Assembly: GCA_020859685.1 (NCBI GenBank)
Contig: JAJBVT010000062.1
Location: 20,291 to 84,290, forward strand
DNA from: Rikenellaceae bacterium
Lineage (GTDB): Bacteria > Bacteroidota > Bacteroidia > Bacteroidales > Rikenellaceae
Direction of reading: 5' to 3'
DNA: 64,000 bases
Positions 7,730 to 16,519 of the stretch are shown here, piece by piece (position 1 is the stretch's first letter; each line of letters opens with the position of its first letter). The notes under the pieces are model-generated. The model was not told the DNA's origin, ran no database searches, and was given only the letters and a program-made list of their open reading frames with translations. The translations under genes and the position numbers were made by a program.

Positions 7730-8137
7730 CTACGATGCCGCCAGCATTCTATCCGTCCGGTGGACCGGGTAGAGATGGGCGAGTTTCTTATTGTCCATCA
7801 CCAGAGTGCTCCTATGGTGGTAGAGTTTTGTGGTCTTGTCCGGGAGAATCTGGAAGACCAGTTCGAACTCTTCCCCTTCGGTTTCTCCTTTCAGGATGTA
7901 ATTACCTGTCAGCAGATCCAGCTTTACCGTCTTGTGGTCCGTGGTTACAATCTCTTTCAAGGGCACATCCGTATTGTCCATGGAATAGAGATAGAGGGTA
8001 CCCGGCGTCCAGGTAGCGTACTGATAAGGGTCGCCATAGCGAATCTGGAGCTTACCGTACATGGATGAATCGTCGTTCGAGCAGGCCCCGAGTCCCAGCA
8101 GCATCACGATGGAGCAGATAAAAAAAGAGTTTTTCAT
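7730..8137 (-). CDS. Small lipoprotein of unknown function
   Basis: The product has 135 residues with a lipoprotein signal (FFICSIVMLLGLGAC, Cys19) followed by SNDDSS, a typical surface-export-like acidic start in Bacteroidetes. The mature part is predicted beta-rich (GTLYLYSMDNTD, KTVKLDLLTGNYILKG, EFELVFQIL). It probably folds as a small beta-sandwich, similar in style to DUF4377/carboxypeptidase-regulatory-like modules, but I cannot assign a family. The frame extends upstream, yet ATG 8137 starts exactly at the signal peptide. It has its own terminator at 7681-7705. Confidence 0.7.
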   Translation of the reverse strand: MKNSFFICSIVMLLGLGACSNDDSSMYGKLQIRYGDPYQYATWTPGTLYLYSMDNTDVPLKEIVTTDHKTVKLDLLTGNYILKGETEGEEFELVFQILPDKTTKLYHHRSTLVMDNKKLAHLYPVHRTDRMLAAS

Positions 8138-8327
8138 GGTAAAAGGTTTTATGAATGAATAATTGCTGCACGAATGCAGCGGAATTGTTCGATTCAGTAA
8201 AAGGCGGTTGTGATTATGAAACGCACACGGGGTACTATTATTGTACATTTTTTCAACTTTTGCATCGGGAATAAACCGATGCGGAATTCACCGTTCGCTA
8301 CAAGGTCGGATATACCGGTAATAAAAA

Positions 8328-8356
8328 ACAGCATTCCCGGAATTGGAAATGCTGTT
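8328..8356 (-). terminator. Rho-independent terminator of the 207-residue lipoprotein gene
   Basis: The arms AACAGCATTCC (8328-8338) and GGAAATGCTGTT (8345-8356) pair with one bulged A. On the minus strand the stem is followed by TTTTTTAT. Confidence 0.8.
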
Positions 8357-8427
8357 ATAAAGATATCGGTAATTTAAGTTGAGGTTACCTTATATTTACC
8401 GTATGCCCTCAGGGCTGCCCGTGAATG

Positions 8428-9051
8428 TTATTCGATATATTCCACCGAACCGTCTTCAAAGCCTTTGAATTCGAGCTGGTAGTATTCGGTTACCACGCTA
8501 CCGCTGTTGAGTTTGGTGGATTTTCCCTTCTCCGTAATATTTGCGGTAAATTTGCGTTGCAATTCGCCGGTATCCTGGTTTACCCTTATATCGTACCAAC
8601 CTATCCCTTTGAATTTATAACCGTCCGGTATAAAATCCTTCACGGCCCGGTATTGGGCCATAATAACGTCGGGTTTGATATCTTCGGCTTTCATTCCGTG
8701 GACCGAGTCGAAATTGAATGATTCCGAGGATCTGGATTCTTCGATATCCTTGGGTCCCTGGTAATCGCCCCCTACTTTTATAACCTGGTTATACAACTGC
8801 CCGTCACGGCCGACCATATCCAGGTATAGGTACTCCATATTGTTTTTCAACTCCCTCCCTTCAATCCACCGGACACTTATCAACTTATAGTTATCTGCGT
8901 CGAAATGCTTTTCCACGCTCGAAACTATACGTTCATTCGCCTGGTCGGTATCCATATGTACCGGCACCAGTCCGGTCCATTCCAACATCTGGCATCCGGT
9001 AAACGAGGCCGCACCCAATAAGGTAGTGCAAAAAAAGATAAGTCTCTTCAT
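8428..9051 (-). CDS. Lipoprotein of unknown function (207 residues)
   Basis: The signal peptide ends in a lipobox (AASFTGC, Cys20). The mature protein has alternating hydrophobic strands and charged turns (YKLISVRWIEGRELKNNMEYLYLDMVGRDGQLY, KFKGIGWYDIRVNQDTGELQ). This suggests two related halves of an alpha/beta fold with a DKFHAE-like or NTF2-like appearance, but I cannot name a family. It stands alone, with a terminator at 8328-8356 and an upstream gap of 150 bp to the zinc-ribbon gene's terminator. Confidence 0.7.
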   Translation of the reverse strand: MKRLIFFCTTLLGAASFTGCQMLEWTGLVPVHMDTDQANERIVSSVEKHFDADNYKLISVRWIEGRELKNNMEYLYLDMVGRDGQLYNQVIKVGGDYQGPKDIEESRSSESFNFDSVHGMKAEDIKPDVIMAQYRAVKDFIPDGYKFKGIGWYDIRVNQDTGELQRKFTANITEKGKSTKLNSGSVVTEYYQLEFKGFEDGSVEYIE

Positions 9052-9152
9052 AAATCTGATTTAATTTGGGGTTAAATAATTAAAAATTTCGTATTGCATA
9101 AACAGATGTAAAGTAGGTAATCGTGATTGGGTTCCGGCAAGATAATAAAAAA

Positions 9153-9178
9153 GCCGCATCCATTAAATAAGATACGGC
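9153..9178 (-). terminator. Probable terminator of the Nif3/zinc-ribbon operon
   Basis: GCCGCATC (9153-9160) pairs with GATACGGC (9171-9178) with one mismatch. On the minus strand TTTTTTATTATC follows directly. Confidence 0.65.
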
Positions 9179-9200
9179 ATCGCTTTTTTCCGGTCAGACC

Positions 9201-9971
9201 TTATTCGTCTTCGTGGTCCAGTTGGTCGGAAACCAATATGCGGCCGCAGTATTCGCAGACTATAATCTTTTTACTCTGGCGAATTTCGAACTGCTGTTGG
9301 GGCGGGATGCTGTTGAAACAGCCGCCGCACGCGTCACGCTTCACCGTTACCACACCCAGACCGTTGCGCACGTTGCCGCGGATGCGTTTGTAGGCGCCGA
9401 GCAGGCGTTCGTCTATACGTGCCTGAGCCTTCTCTTCCTGCCCGCGAAGAACTTCGACCTCCTTTGCGGTCTCCTCTTCGATACTTCCGAGTTCGGCGCG
9501 TTTGGCTTCCAGGTCGATTTTACGGTCGTTCATAACCTCCTCGGCGTCTTCAGCCAATTTCTTCTTTGCCTTGATTTCGGCCGCGTATTCGCGCAGGCGC
9601 TTCTCGCTCAACTCGATCTCGAGGTTCTGATATTCGATTTCCTTGTTCAGAGAGTCGAATTCACGGTTGTTGCGAACGTTTTTCGACTGCTCTTCATATT
9701 TGGTTATCAGGGTTTTGGATTGCTCGATTTCTTCCTTACGCTGTTTGGTAAGCTGCGTGAGTTCGTCCACTTCCGCGTTGATATTCTCTATGCGGGTCTG
9801 CAACCCGGCGACTTCGTCCTCGAGGTCCTGTACTTCGAGCGGAAGCTCACCCTTGAGTTTGTTTATCTCGTCTATCTTGGAATCTATTTTCTGTAACTTG
9901 TACAGCGCGATGATTTTCTCCTCGATGGAATAATCGGGGGCTTCGGGCGCTTTACTGTTCGGTGTAGCCAT
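9201..9971 (-). CDS. Coiled-coil C4 zinc-ribbon protein (CT398-like)
   Basis: The 256-residue protein consists of a long coiled coil (about residues 30-200) and a C-terminal zinc ribbon with CGGC and CEYCG (about residues 213-246). This is the layout of the zf-RING_7 / CT398 family, proposed to act as scaffolds or nucleic-acid-binding adaptors. The molecular role is not known. It starts 1 bp after the stop of the Nif3 gene on the same strand. This pairing recurs widely in Bacteroidetes, so the two probably act in one process. Confidence 0.88.
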   Translation of the reverse strand: MATPNSKAPEAPDYSIEEKIIALYKLQKIDSKIDEINKLKGELPLEVQDLEDEVAGLQTRIENINAEVDELTQLTKQRKEEIEQSKTLITKYEEQSKNVRNNREFDSLNKEIEYQNLEIELSEKRLREYAAEIKAKKKLAEDAEEVMNDRKIDLEAKRAELGSIEEETAKEVEVLRGQEEKAQARIDERLLGAYKRIRGNVRNGLGVVTVKRDACGGCFNSIPPQQQFEIRQSKKIIVCEYCGRILVSDQLDHEDE

Positions 9972-9972
9972 A

Positions 9973-10791
9973 TTATTTAAAGTAATTTACAGGATTACGC
10001 GAGTTCACACTTTTACGGACTGCAAAAGTAGGCAATTTTTTCGTAATTACATCATACAAAAGGTCGATTGCGCAATATTCGCTTTCGAAGTGCCCGATGT
10101 CCGCCACAATTATCCTGCCGTCCGCGTCAATGAAATCGTTGTACCGGAAATCGGCCGCGATGTAGATATCCGCCCCGCTACGGACGGCCTTCCCGGTAAG
10201 GTTGGCTCCCGCCCCGGTGCAGAGCGCTACACGGCAAACGGTGTCCCGGCAGAGCGCACTGTGCCGGATTACGTCGAGCCGCAACCGCTCCTTCATATAA
10301 CCGAGGAACGCCACCGTATTCATAGGCTGCGGCAGACTTCCCGTTACGCCGAACCCGGCCGGACCGGGCACGTCGCACGTGGGTGTTGCCACCAGAGGGT
10401 CGAATTTGTCGAGCACTTCGATATCAACCAGACCCAGGTCTCGGGCCAGTTTATGGCTCATACCGCCATACACCGCATCAAGGTTGGTATGGCAGGCATA
10501 AAGGGCCATTCCTTCCCTGATGGCTCTTTCTGCTAACCTCTCTACATATCCCTCACCGTTGAGCCGCTTTAGGGCATGGAAGATAAGCGGGTGGTGTGAG
10601 ATTACCATATCCGCCCCGGTAGCCTGAGCCTCATCCATTACCTCGTCCGTGACGTCCACGCAGAGAAGGGCTTTTGTGGCTGTGTCCCCGTAACGGCCAA
10701 CTACAAGTCCGGAATTATCATAAGGTTGTTGTAGTGCCGGGGGAGCGTATTGCTCGATGGCACGGACTATATCGGAAACTGTAAACTGCAT
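9973..10791 (-). CDS. Nif3-like dinuclear metal centre protein (YbgI/YqfO family)
   Basis: The conserved metal-binding pattern is visible: HHP (about residues 66-68), HTNLD (about 101-105) and GHFESE near residue 230. These ligands hold two metal ions in the toroid-forming family. Biochemical function is unsettled; the often used label GTP cyclohydrolase type 2 is unproven. At 272 residues it is the short form, lacking the PII-like insert domain that makes many homologues about 365 residues long. It is the first gene of a two-gene operon with the zinc-ribbon protein. Confidence 0.88.
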   Translation of the reverse strand: MQFTVSDIVRAIEQYAPPALQQPYDNSGLVVGRYGDTATKALLCVDVTDEVMDEAQATGADMVISHHPLIFHALKRLNGEGYVERLAERAIREGMALYACHTNLDAVYGGMSHKLARDLGLVDIEVLDKFDPLVATPTCDVPGPAGFGVTGSLPQPMNTVAFLGYMKERLRLDVIRHSALCRDTVCRVALCTGAGANLTGKAVRSGADIYIAADFRYNDFIDADGRIIVADIGHFESEYCAIDLLYDVITKKLPTFAVRKSVNSRNPVNYFK

Positions 10792-10895
10792 CTTTATACT
10801 TTAGATATTTTGTGAGGCTTTTGCCCGAAATAGAAAATTTCCTTCCCGTGCGGGACCGTCTCTACCATAAAAATGGTGCAAGCAGGTTAGAGCGG

Positions 10896-12140
10896 TTAAA
10901 AGTCGAAAAGGGTCTGTTCGTACACTTCAGGGCCTTTTTTATCGCGGGAACCTTCCAGTTCGGCGAGGGCTTCCATTACTTCCGCGGCCGTGGCGGCCTC
11001 CTCGGCTATTTCGTCCGACAGCTCCCCTATATACTCCTGCGGCAGCTCCTCACCCGCGATTTCTGTGATATGGTCCGCGACGATTTGTTGTACCTGCTCG
11101 GTCAGTGAGCCGGGAACCGTCGGCCCTGTCGTACCGGCAACCGCACTATTTTGCGCTACGGCAGGATTTTCCGATGGGCGTGATACCGTTTCCCGGCCCG
11201 GACTGTCTACCAACGGCACCGCTTCTCCGGTATGGGTCTCGGCCGGTAATACCGGTAGTGTTTCCGTGAATTCCTCCTGGTCGGCAAAGATGTGGTTCTC
11301 CGGCCCGGCCTCCGGCTGTGTTCGGTCACCGGACGCGGAAAAGGGTTCCGTTTGCATTTGGCTGACAGTCCGATACTCGTTGTTCGGTAACACTCCAGAT
11401 ATATCAGCAGGGGTCGGTTCTACTGTGTCCCCAAAAGATTCTAAAACGCCGTTATCATCGTCGGCGAATACCGTCTCCATCTCATCGGCAGGGTCCGGAT
11501 AGCGGTCTGCATAAATTACATCGGCCGGGTATTCGTCCACCGTTCCCGTTGCCGCAGACGGGAGGCCGTCCAAAGGTTCCGGTGCTTCGTCTCCCGCCCC
11601 GACGGCCGTGTAACCCTCCATACCGTCCGTGTCGTATTTTTCTTCCGGGTAATCTTTCGTCCCGGCAACCCTATCGATTTCGTCCGAGGTGAATGCGAAA
11701 TTCCCGCTATTAGCTGTTTCGGGTCCCTCCGTCAAGTTATTAAGGATACCCGATACCCCCGGTGCAGTCGTGTAATCCTCCTCTGGGTCGGCTTCGAAAT
11801 CCGCACCGACGTTAAGTTCCTGCCGGATTTCGGCCAGCAGGGCTTTGATACCCAGGAGACGGTCAATCACCTCCAGGTCGCGGTTTATCCCCTCACGGTT
11901 TGCCTTAATCAGATTCCGGGCGCCGGTAAGGGTCATACCCTTCTCTTTGACCAGATGGTAAATCAACTTGAGATTATCTATGTCGGCCGGGGTGAAGAGC
12001 CTGTTACCTTTCTTGTTCTTATGGGGTTTGAGGATATCGAACTTCGACTCCCAGAAACGTATCAATGACGGGTTTACGTCGAACATTTCCGTCACCTCGC
12101 CCATCGAGTAATATATTTTGCCAGTCTGTTTCGCGCACAT
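10896..12140 (-). CDS. MerR-family transcriptional regulator with long acidic tail
   Basis: Residues 8-80 form a MerR winged helix: YYSMGEVTEMFDVNPSLIRFW, then NRLFTPADIDNLKLIYHLV. After a short helical segment (to about residue 125) comes a tail of nearly 290 residues that is rich in Asp, Glu, Pro, Thr and Ser and probably disordered. It ends in a last helical part (about 350-414, QIVADHITEIAGEELPQEYIGEL). Most MerR proteins have 110-300 residues, so this tail is unusual. The start ATG 12140 has GAGAGGAA just ahead; the open frame upstream of it is not used. Target genes are unknown. It stands opposite the riboflavin kinase gene. Confidence 0.85.
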   Translation of the reverse strand: MCAKQTGKIYYSMGEVTEMFDVNPSLIRFWESKFDILKPHKNKKGNRLFTPADIDNLKLIYHLVKEKGMTLTGARNLIKANREGINRDLEVIDRLLGIKALLAEIRQELNVGADFEADPEEDYTTAPGVSGILNNLTEGPETANSGNFAFTSDEIDRVAGTKDYPEEKYDTDGMEGYTAVGAGDEAPEPLDGLPSAATGTVDEYPADVIYADRYPDPADEMETVFADDDNGVLESFGDTVEPTPADISGVLPNNEYRTVSQMQTEPFSASGDRTQPEAGPENHIFADQEEFTETLPVLPAETHTGEAVPLVDSPGRETVSRPSENPAVAQNSAVAGTTGPTVPGSLTEQVQQIVADHITEIAGEELPQEYIGELSDEIAEEAATAAEVMEALAELEGSRDKKGPEVYEQTLFDF

Positions 12141-12295
12141 AATTCCTCTCGTTGGAATGTTTACAGGTCGTAAAAATACAAAATACCCATGTATTTTCCC
12201 GCTTAATATAAGAGGCGTTATAAATAAAATTATCAACATATTACTCATTGCTCTATCGAATGATGGCTGGCCCCGGATGCGATGCTCCCGGAAGC

Positions 12296-12328
12296 TTTGG
12301 TGGCTAACGGCAAAAAATATTACCTTTG
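12296..12328 (+). promoter_or_regulatory. Candidate promoter of the riboflavin kinase gene
   Basis: TTTG at 12296-12299 and TACCTTTG at 12321-12328 are separated by 21 bp, within the Bacteroidetes range. Transcription would start near 12335, about 13 nt before the start codon. Confidence 0.55.
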
Positions 12329-12347
12329 CCCCTGCAAAAGCCACGGC

Positions 12348-12734
12348 ATGGAAGCGAAGGTAAAAGGTGTGATAGGTGAGGGAAAGGCCCTCGGAAGGCG
12401 GTTGGGTTACCCTACGGCAAATGTCTACGGGGTCGAAGGGTTACAGGCGGCCGACGGAGTATATGCCGTAATTGTCAGGGTGGCCGGACGGGAAGGTGAA
12501 TTCACGGGGATGGCCAACCTCGGTTACCGTCCTACGGTGGACCGTGCCGGGCGGCGGCGGATACTCGAGTTCCACCTCTTCGATTTCCAAGGTGACCTGT
12601 ACGGCTGGGAGGTGGAAGTAACCTTACACCGCTATTTAAGAGCCGAGCGGGTGTTTGCCGGTACAGAAGAGTTGAAAGAACAGCTTTCCCGGGACGAAAT
12701 GGCCGCAAGGGGTTATTTTGAACGGAATAAATAA
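12348..12734 (+). CDS. Single-domain riboflavin kinase (RibF C-terminal domain only)
   Basis: The enzyme phosphorylates riboflavin to FMN. The 128-residue protein carries the flavokinase signature GKALGRRLGYPTANV near its start and the conserved NLGYRPTV and FDFQGDLYG segments. In most bacteria this domain is fused behind an FAD synthetase domain. Here that domain is missing and no trace of it (no HxGH) is seen in the 200 bp upstream. The protein begins cleanly at an ATG with a promoter just ahead, so it is not a remnant. The adenosylhomocysteinase gene starts 9 bp later and is probably co-transcribed. Confidence 0.85.
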   Translation: MEAKVKGVIGEGKALGRRLGYPTANVYGVEGLQAADGVYAVIVRVAGREGEFTGMANLGYRPTVDRAGRRRILEFHLFDFQGDLYGWEVEVTLHRYLRAERVFAGTEELKEQLSRDEMAARGYFERNK

Positions 12735-12743
12735 AAGTGGAAT

Positions 12744-14162
12744 ATGTATATAGATGAAAACCTGCCCTATAAGGTAGCCGATACGGGGCTTGCCGCATGG
12801 GGCCGCAGGGAGATTGAGATAGCCGAAAAAGAGATGCCCGGGCTGATGGCCCTCCGGGCCAAATACGGTGCGGAGAAACCGCTGGCCGGTGCGCGGATAA
12901 TGGGGTCGCTACACATGACCATTCAGACGGCCGTGCTTATCGAAACACTGCGCGAGCTGGGGGCCGAGGTGCGCTGGTGCAGCTGCAATATCTTCTCCAC
13001 GCAGGACCATGCCGCAGCGGCGATTGCAGAAGCCGGGATACCGGTTTTCGCATGGAAGGGAGAGTCGCTCGAGGAGTACTGGTGGTGTACGGCGATGGCG
13101 CTTTCGTTTCCCGGGGGGAAGGGTCCTGACCTTATAGTGGACGACGGTGGTGATGCTACCCTGCTGATACACAAGGGTTATGCCGCCGAAAAGGATGCGA
13201 CCAGTCTCGATTACGAACCCGGAAGCGAGGAGGAAGGCGTAATACTTACGACTCTGCGAACCGTATTGGCGGAAGACCCCCGCAAATGGCACCGCACGGT
13301 GGAGTCTTGGTGCGGTGTCTCGGAGGAGACCACTACCGGGGTGCACCGTCTCTACCAGATGAAGGAGCGCGGGGAGCTACTCGTCCCGGCAATCAACGTA
13401 AACGACTCGGTGACAAAGAGTAAGTTCGACAACCTGTACGGATGCCGCGAGTCGCTGGCCGACGGTATTAAACGGGCCACCGACGTAATGATAGCCGGTA
13501 AGGTGGTGGTGGTATGCGGTTACGGTGATGTGGGCAAGGGATGCGCACGAAGTATGCGGGCTTACGGCGCGCGGGTTATAGTCACCGAAATAGACCCGAT
13601 ATGCGCCCTGCAGGCCGCAATGGAGGGCTTCGAGGTGAAACCAATCGAGGAAGCTCTGGACGAGGGGAATATATACGTGACTACAACCGGCAACCGCGAT
13701 ATAATAACGCTGGAACATATGGAGCGGATGCGCGACCAGGCCATCGTGTGTAATATCGGCCATTTCGATAACGAGATACAGATAGCCCGCCTCGAAATCT
13801 GCCCGGGTATCGAGAAGGTTACGATAAAACCGCAGGTGGACAAATACGTCTTTCCCGACGGCCATGCCATCTTTGTGCTCGCCGAAGGTCGGCTTGTTAA
13901 CCTCGGGTGCGCCACGGGTCATCCGTCGTTCGTGATGAGCAACTCGTTTACCAACCAGACCCTTGCGCAGATGGAATTATGGGCTAATCGGGGGGGGATG
14001 GAGGTCGACGTCTACCGGCTTCCTAAGCACCTCGACGAGGAGGTTGCGCGGCTGCACCTCGAAAATATCGGTGTCCGGCTGACCAGACTTACTCAACAGC
14101 AAGCCGATTATATCGGCGTCCCCGTCGAGGGTCCCTATAAACCGGAGCATTACAGGTATTGA
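12744..14162 (+). CDS. ahcY: Adenosylhomocysteinase
   Basis: This cytoplasmic enzyme splits S-adenosylhomocysteine into adenosine and homocysteine using bound NAD, which removes the inhibitory product of methylations. The 472-residue protein is full length. Visible landmarks are [41 protein letters not shown] with the catalytic Lys region, and the NAD-binding loop CGYGDVGKG. The C-terminus KPEHYRY is conserved. It follows the riboflavin kinase after 9 bp. The hairpin at 14212-14235 may end transcription. Confidence 0.96.
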   Translation: MYIDENLPYKVADTGLAAWGRREIEIAEKEMPGLMALRAKYGAEKPLAGARIMGSLHMTIQTAVLIETLRELGAEVRWCSCNIFSTQDHAAAAIAEAGIPVFAWKGESLEEYWWCTAMALSFPGGKGPDLIVDDGGDATLLIHKGYAAEKDATSLDYEPGSEEEGVILTTLRTVLAEDPRKWHRTVESWCGVSEETTTGVHRLYQMKERGELLVPAINVNDSVTKSKFDNLYGCRESLADGIKRATDVMIAGKVVVVCGYGDVGKGCARSMRAYGARVIVTEIDPICALQAAMEGFEVKPIEEALDEGNIYVTTTGNRDIITLEHMERMRDQAIVCNIGHFDNEIQIARLEICPGIEKVTIKPQVDKYVFPDGHAIFVLAEGRLVNLGCATGHPSFVMSNSFTNQTLAQMELWANRGGMEVDVYRLPKHLDEEVARLHLENIGVRLTRLTQQQADYIGVPVEGPYKPEHYRY

Positions 14163-14211
14163 TTTACGACCTGTACCTTATACTGTTAAACCGGATTTTA
14201 TGAACAGATAT

Positions 14212-14235
14212 ACGGGCGGACGGGAGTTCGCCCGT
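14212..14235 (+). terminator. Weak terminator after ahcY
   Basis: ACGGGCG (14212-14218) and CGCCCGT (14229-14235) form a 7-bp stem with a 10-nt loop, followed by TGCTTT. Confidence 0.5.
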
Positions 14236-14368
14236 TGCTTTGATATATGGTACAAAGTCCGGATAATCCGATATCACCGGTTCACTATCGGTAATGTGGG
14301 GTCGGCAGGTGTATTAAGTAGGTGAGGCAGTAGGGGATTGTGGAAGGTTAGACGGGAAAGGAGCCTGC

Positions 14369-14860
14369 CTACCTCGGCCACTCTCCTACCTCGAGGTTTC
14401 GCATATCACCGTCCGCCAGTTCGAGCCGGACGGCGGTGCGGACTTTATGGAAGCCGTGGATACCTGCCGCACCGGGATTGATAAACAGCAGGTCGTTGCG
14501 TTTGTCGAACTGGACCTTGAGAATATGCGAATGGCCGTCGATAAACAGGCCCGGCCGCTCTGCCGCCAACATCGGGAATACCTCTCGGTCGTACCGACCG
14601 GGGTAACCACCGATGTGGGTCATGACTACCTTGATACCTTCCGTGTACCAGATATCCGTTTTAGGAAACATGCGCCGAAGTTCTGCACCGTCTATATTGC
14701 CGTATACCGCCCGCAGAGGCTTGAACTCGGTAATCCGGTCGGCCAACTCAGCGGTGCCGATATCCCCGGCATGCCACAACTCGTCCACCGGGTCGAAGAA
14801 CCGGCGGAGCTTATCGTCGAACAGCCCGTGGGTGTCGGAGAGTATCCCTATCTTTTTCAT
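14369..14860 (-). CDS. Metallophosphoesterase (MJ0936/YfcE family)
   Basis: The 163-residue protein is a complete small calcineurin-like phosphoesterase. All five metal-binding blocks are seen: SDTHG near the start, HAGDIG, GNID, the THIGG block and GHSHI. Members of this family hydrolyse phosphodiesters in vitro with manganese or nickel; the natural substrate is rarely known. It stands alone on the minus strand, with the repeat-rich intergenic stretch upstream. Confidence 0.88.
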   Translation of the reverse strand: MKKIGILSDTHGLFDDKLRRFFDPVDELWHAGDIGTAELADRITEFKPLRAVYGNIDGAELRRMFPKTDIWYTEGIKVVMTHIGGYPGRYDREVFPMLAAERPGLFIDGHSHILKVQFDKRNDLLFINPGAAGIHGFHKVRTAVRLELADGDMRNLEVGEWPR

Positions 14861-14983
14861 AGCGAATCAGCTTGCCTTGGTTAGGAAGGGGTAAGGCACC
14901 TAAAGTTCATCAGAACTTTGTGAATTTCACTCGTGCCGACTGTTTTTAAAGCAACTCGTACGGTACCTCTTATCACTTTTCGG

Positions 14984-15011
14984 TAGATTCTTCGCTCCGC
15001 TCAGAATGACA
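14984..15011 (-). repeat. Dispersed repeat copy A (TGTCATTCTGAGCGGAGCGAAG type)
   Basis: Read on the minus strand this is TGTCATTCTGAGCG followed by GAGCGAAGAATCTA. A related sequence is at 50831-50860 in the window. Confidence 0.7.
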
Positions 15012-15045
15012 TATTTATTTAAAAAACCTCATTATCAATGTTCAA

Positions 15046-15070
15046 TGTCATCCGGAGCTGAAGCGAAGGA
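15046..15070 (+). repeat. Dispersed repeat copy B
   Basis: TGTCATCCGGAGCTGAAGC followed by GAAGGA. It matches copy C (15150-15173) except for a two-base insertion. Confidence 0.7.
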
Positions 15071-15149
15071 CTTAATATGGGTGAAGTGTCGCGATACCTG
15101 TTAATCTGATAATATCCTTTAATAATGACAAATATTATTGTTGCTAATT

Positions 15150-15173
15150 TGTCATCCGGAGCTGAGCGAAGGA
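15150..15173 (+). repeat. Dispersed repeat copy C
   Basis: TGTCATCCGGAGCTGAGCG followed by AAGGA, in the same orientation as copy B and 80 bp downstream of it. Confidence 0.7.
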
Positions 15174-15228
15174 ACTATGTTATGGTGGTACAAGACCTGC
15201 CAATCCGGAGGTTATATAAATAACCAGA

Positions 15229-15696
15229 CTATTTCTTTCCATGAGATTCGCACCACGCCTCCACCGGAATCTTGCCGACGCGGGTTGCGTGGCGGCCCCC
15301 TTCGAATTCTCCTTTCAGGAACTCGTCCACGATGGCCGTAGCTGTGGTATTGTCGATAAACCGCGCCGGAAGCGAGCAGATATTGGCGTCGTTGTGCTGA
15401 CGGGCGAGGGCGGCCAGTTCCGGTTCCCAGCAGATTGCGGCGCGTATGCCCTTATGTTTGTTGAGCGTGATGCTGATTCCGTTGGCGCTCCCGCACAGGG
15501 CGATGGCCCTCGGTAGCTCGCTGCTTTCCACGGCACATGCCAGCGGGTGGGCCACGTCGGCGTAGTCCATGCTTTCCGGCGAGTCGGTGCCGAAGTCGTG
15601 CACATCGTACCCGAGCCCGTCAAGGTAACCTACGAGGAATTCTTTCATTTCGTAACCAGCGTGGTCCGAGGCTATGCCTATCTTTTTGTTTTCCAT
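15229..15696 (-). CDS. rpiB: Ribose-5-phosphate isomerase B
   Basis: The enzyme interconverts ribose 5-phosphate and ribulose 5-phosphate in the pentose phosphate pathway. The 155-residue protein opens with the conserved IGIASDHAGYEMKE (phosphate and substrate binding). It carries the catalytic-site segment ALCGSANGISITLNKHKGIRAA with Cys68 and the late HNDANI block. On the minus strand a TATATTTG (complement of 15742-15749) lies about 46 nt upstream of the start codon and may be the -7 box. It stands alone between the repeat region and the ECF sigma gene facing the other way. Confidence 0.94.
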   Translation of the reverse strand: MENKKIGIASDHAGYEMKEFLVGYLDGLGYDVHDFGTDSPESMDYADVAHPLACAVESSELPRAIALCGSANGISITLNKHKGIRAAICWEPELAALARQHNDANICSLPARFIDNTTATAIVDEFLKGEFEGGRHATRVGKIPVEAWCESHGKK

Positions 15697-15927
15697 ATTT
15701 ATTCGTCTATTTTAACATCCATTGGAAATCTTTCGTAACTGCAAATATATCCAACAATTGTACGATTTCGGTATTTTTAAAGTTATATTTATGGCGGTTT
15801 TTTACACCTCTCGCTGCCGGAAGTGCTTCTGGGTGGCGACGGACCGGCGGATTTCCGGGTAAATTGAGAAATTTATCCGGGGCCGTGCAACGGCGGCAGG
15901 GTGAAATGTATCTGACATTTAGAAGGC

Positions 15928-16455
15928 GTGACGGAGAAAGAGATCATAGAAGGTTGCCGCAGGGGTGATCCCCTCTCGCAAAGGGAACTGTATATGCGTT
16001 TCTCGTCCCTTATGTACGGGGTCTGCCTACGCTACGTAAAGGACCGGTCGCTGGCGGAGGATATTATGCACGACGGTTTCATCACGATCTTCACAAAGAT
16101 AGGCGAGTTCCGCGGAGAAGGCTCTTTCGAGGGGTGGTGCCGGAGGATTTTCGTCAATACGGCCCTCGGTCACCTTCGGAAGAAGAACGCCCTCGACGAG
16201 TCGGATAATATAGACGATATCCGGTGGCTTGAAGGAGGCGGTACGGACGCGGTGGAAAAGATGTCCGGAGATGAGCTGCTCGAAGTGATAGACCACCTTC
16301 CACAGGGGTACAGGACAATATTGAACCTCTATGCAGTGGAAGGGTACTCGCACAAGGAGATTGGGGAGATGCTGGGTATTAGCGAGAACACTTCGCGTTC
16401 GCAGTATTTTCGGGCGCGTGGTAAACTGATGGAAATTATAGGACAGGAGAGGTAA
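15928..16455 (+). CDS. ECF-type sigma factor paired with an envelope anti-sigma candidate
   Basis: The protein has 175 residues with region 2 at about 20-86 (LYMRFSSLMYGVCLRYVKD, DIMHDGFITIFTKI, FEGWCRRIFVNTALGHLRK). Region 4 is at about 125-170 (LPQGYRTILNLYAVEGYSHKEIGEMLGIS). The start is a GTG at 15928. The next gene begins 64 bp later on the same strand and encodes a protein with a cytoplasmic N-terminus, one membrane helix and a C-terminal beta-barrel. The pair therefore looks like a sigma factor and its membrane-held regulator. The regulon is unknown. Confidence 0.9.
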   Translation: MTEKEIIEGCRRGDPLSQRELYMRFSSLMYGVCLRYVKDRSLAEDIMHDGFITIFTKIGEFRGEGSFEGWCRRIFVNTALGHLRKKNALDESDNIDDIRWLEGGGTDAVEKMSGDELLEVIDHLPQGYRTILNLYAVEGYSHKEIGEMLGISENTSRSQYFRARGKLMEIIGQER

Positions 16456-16519
16456 ACATAACGTTCGGCCGCCTGTCCGACAGATATGCGACGGGTGGCG
16501 GACCCGCCGAACAAAAGAG

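Larger units (their letters stand above)
14861..15228. other. Gene-free stretch with three dispersed repeats
   Basis: Apart from the repeat copies at 14984-15011, 15046-15070 and 15150-15173, this 368-bp stretch between the phosphoesterase and rpiB is AT-rich. I see no RNA gene or credible reading frame in it. Confidence 0.6.

Noticed and set aside
9213..9896. Long plus-strand frame of 227 codons
   Set aside because: It is antisense to the coiled-coil zinc-ribbon gene; the hydrophobic look comes from reversed Glu/Lys codons.
12141..12347. Remnant of a FAD synthetase domain upstream of the riboflavin kinase
   Set aside because: No HxGH or other nucleotidyltransferase segment in any frame; the interval holds a promoter and the MerR leader instead.
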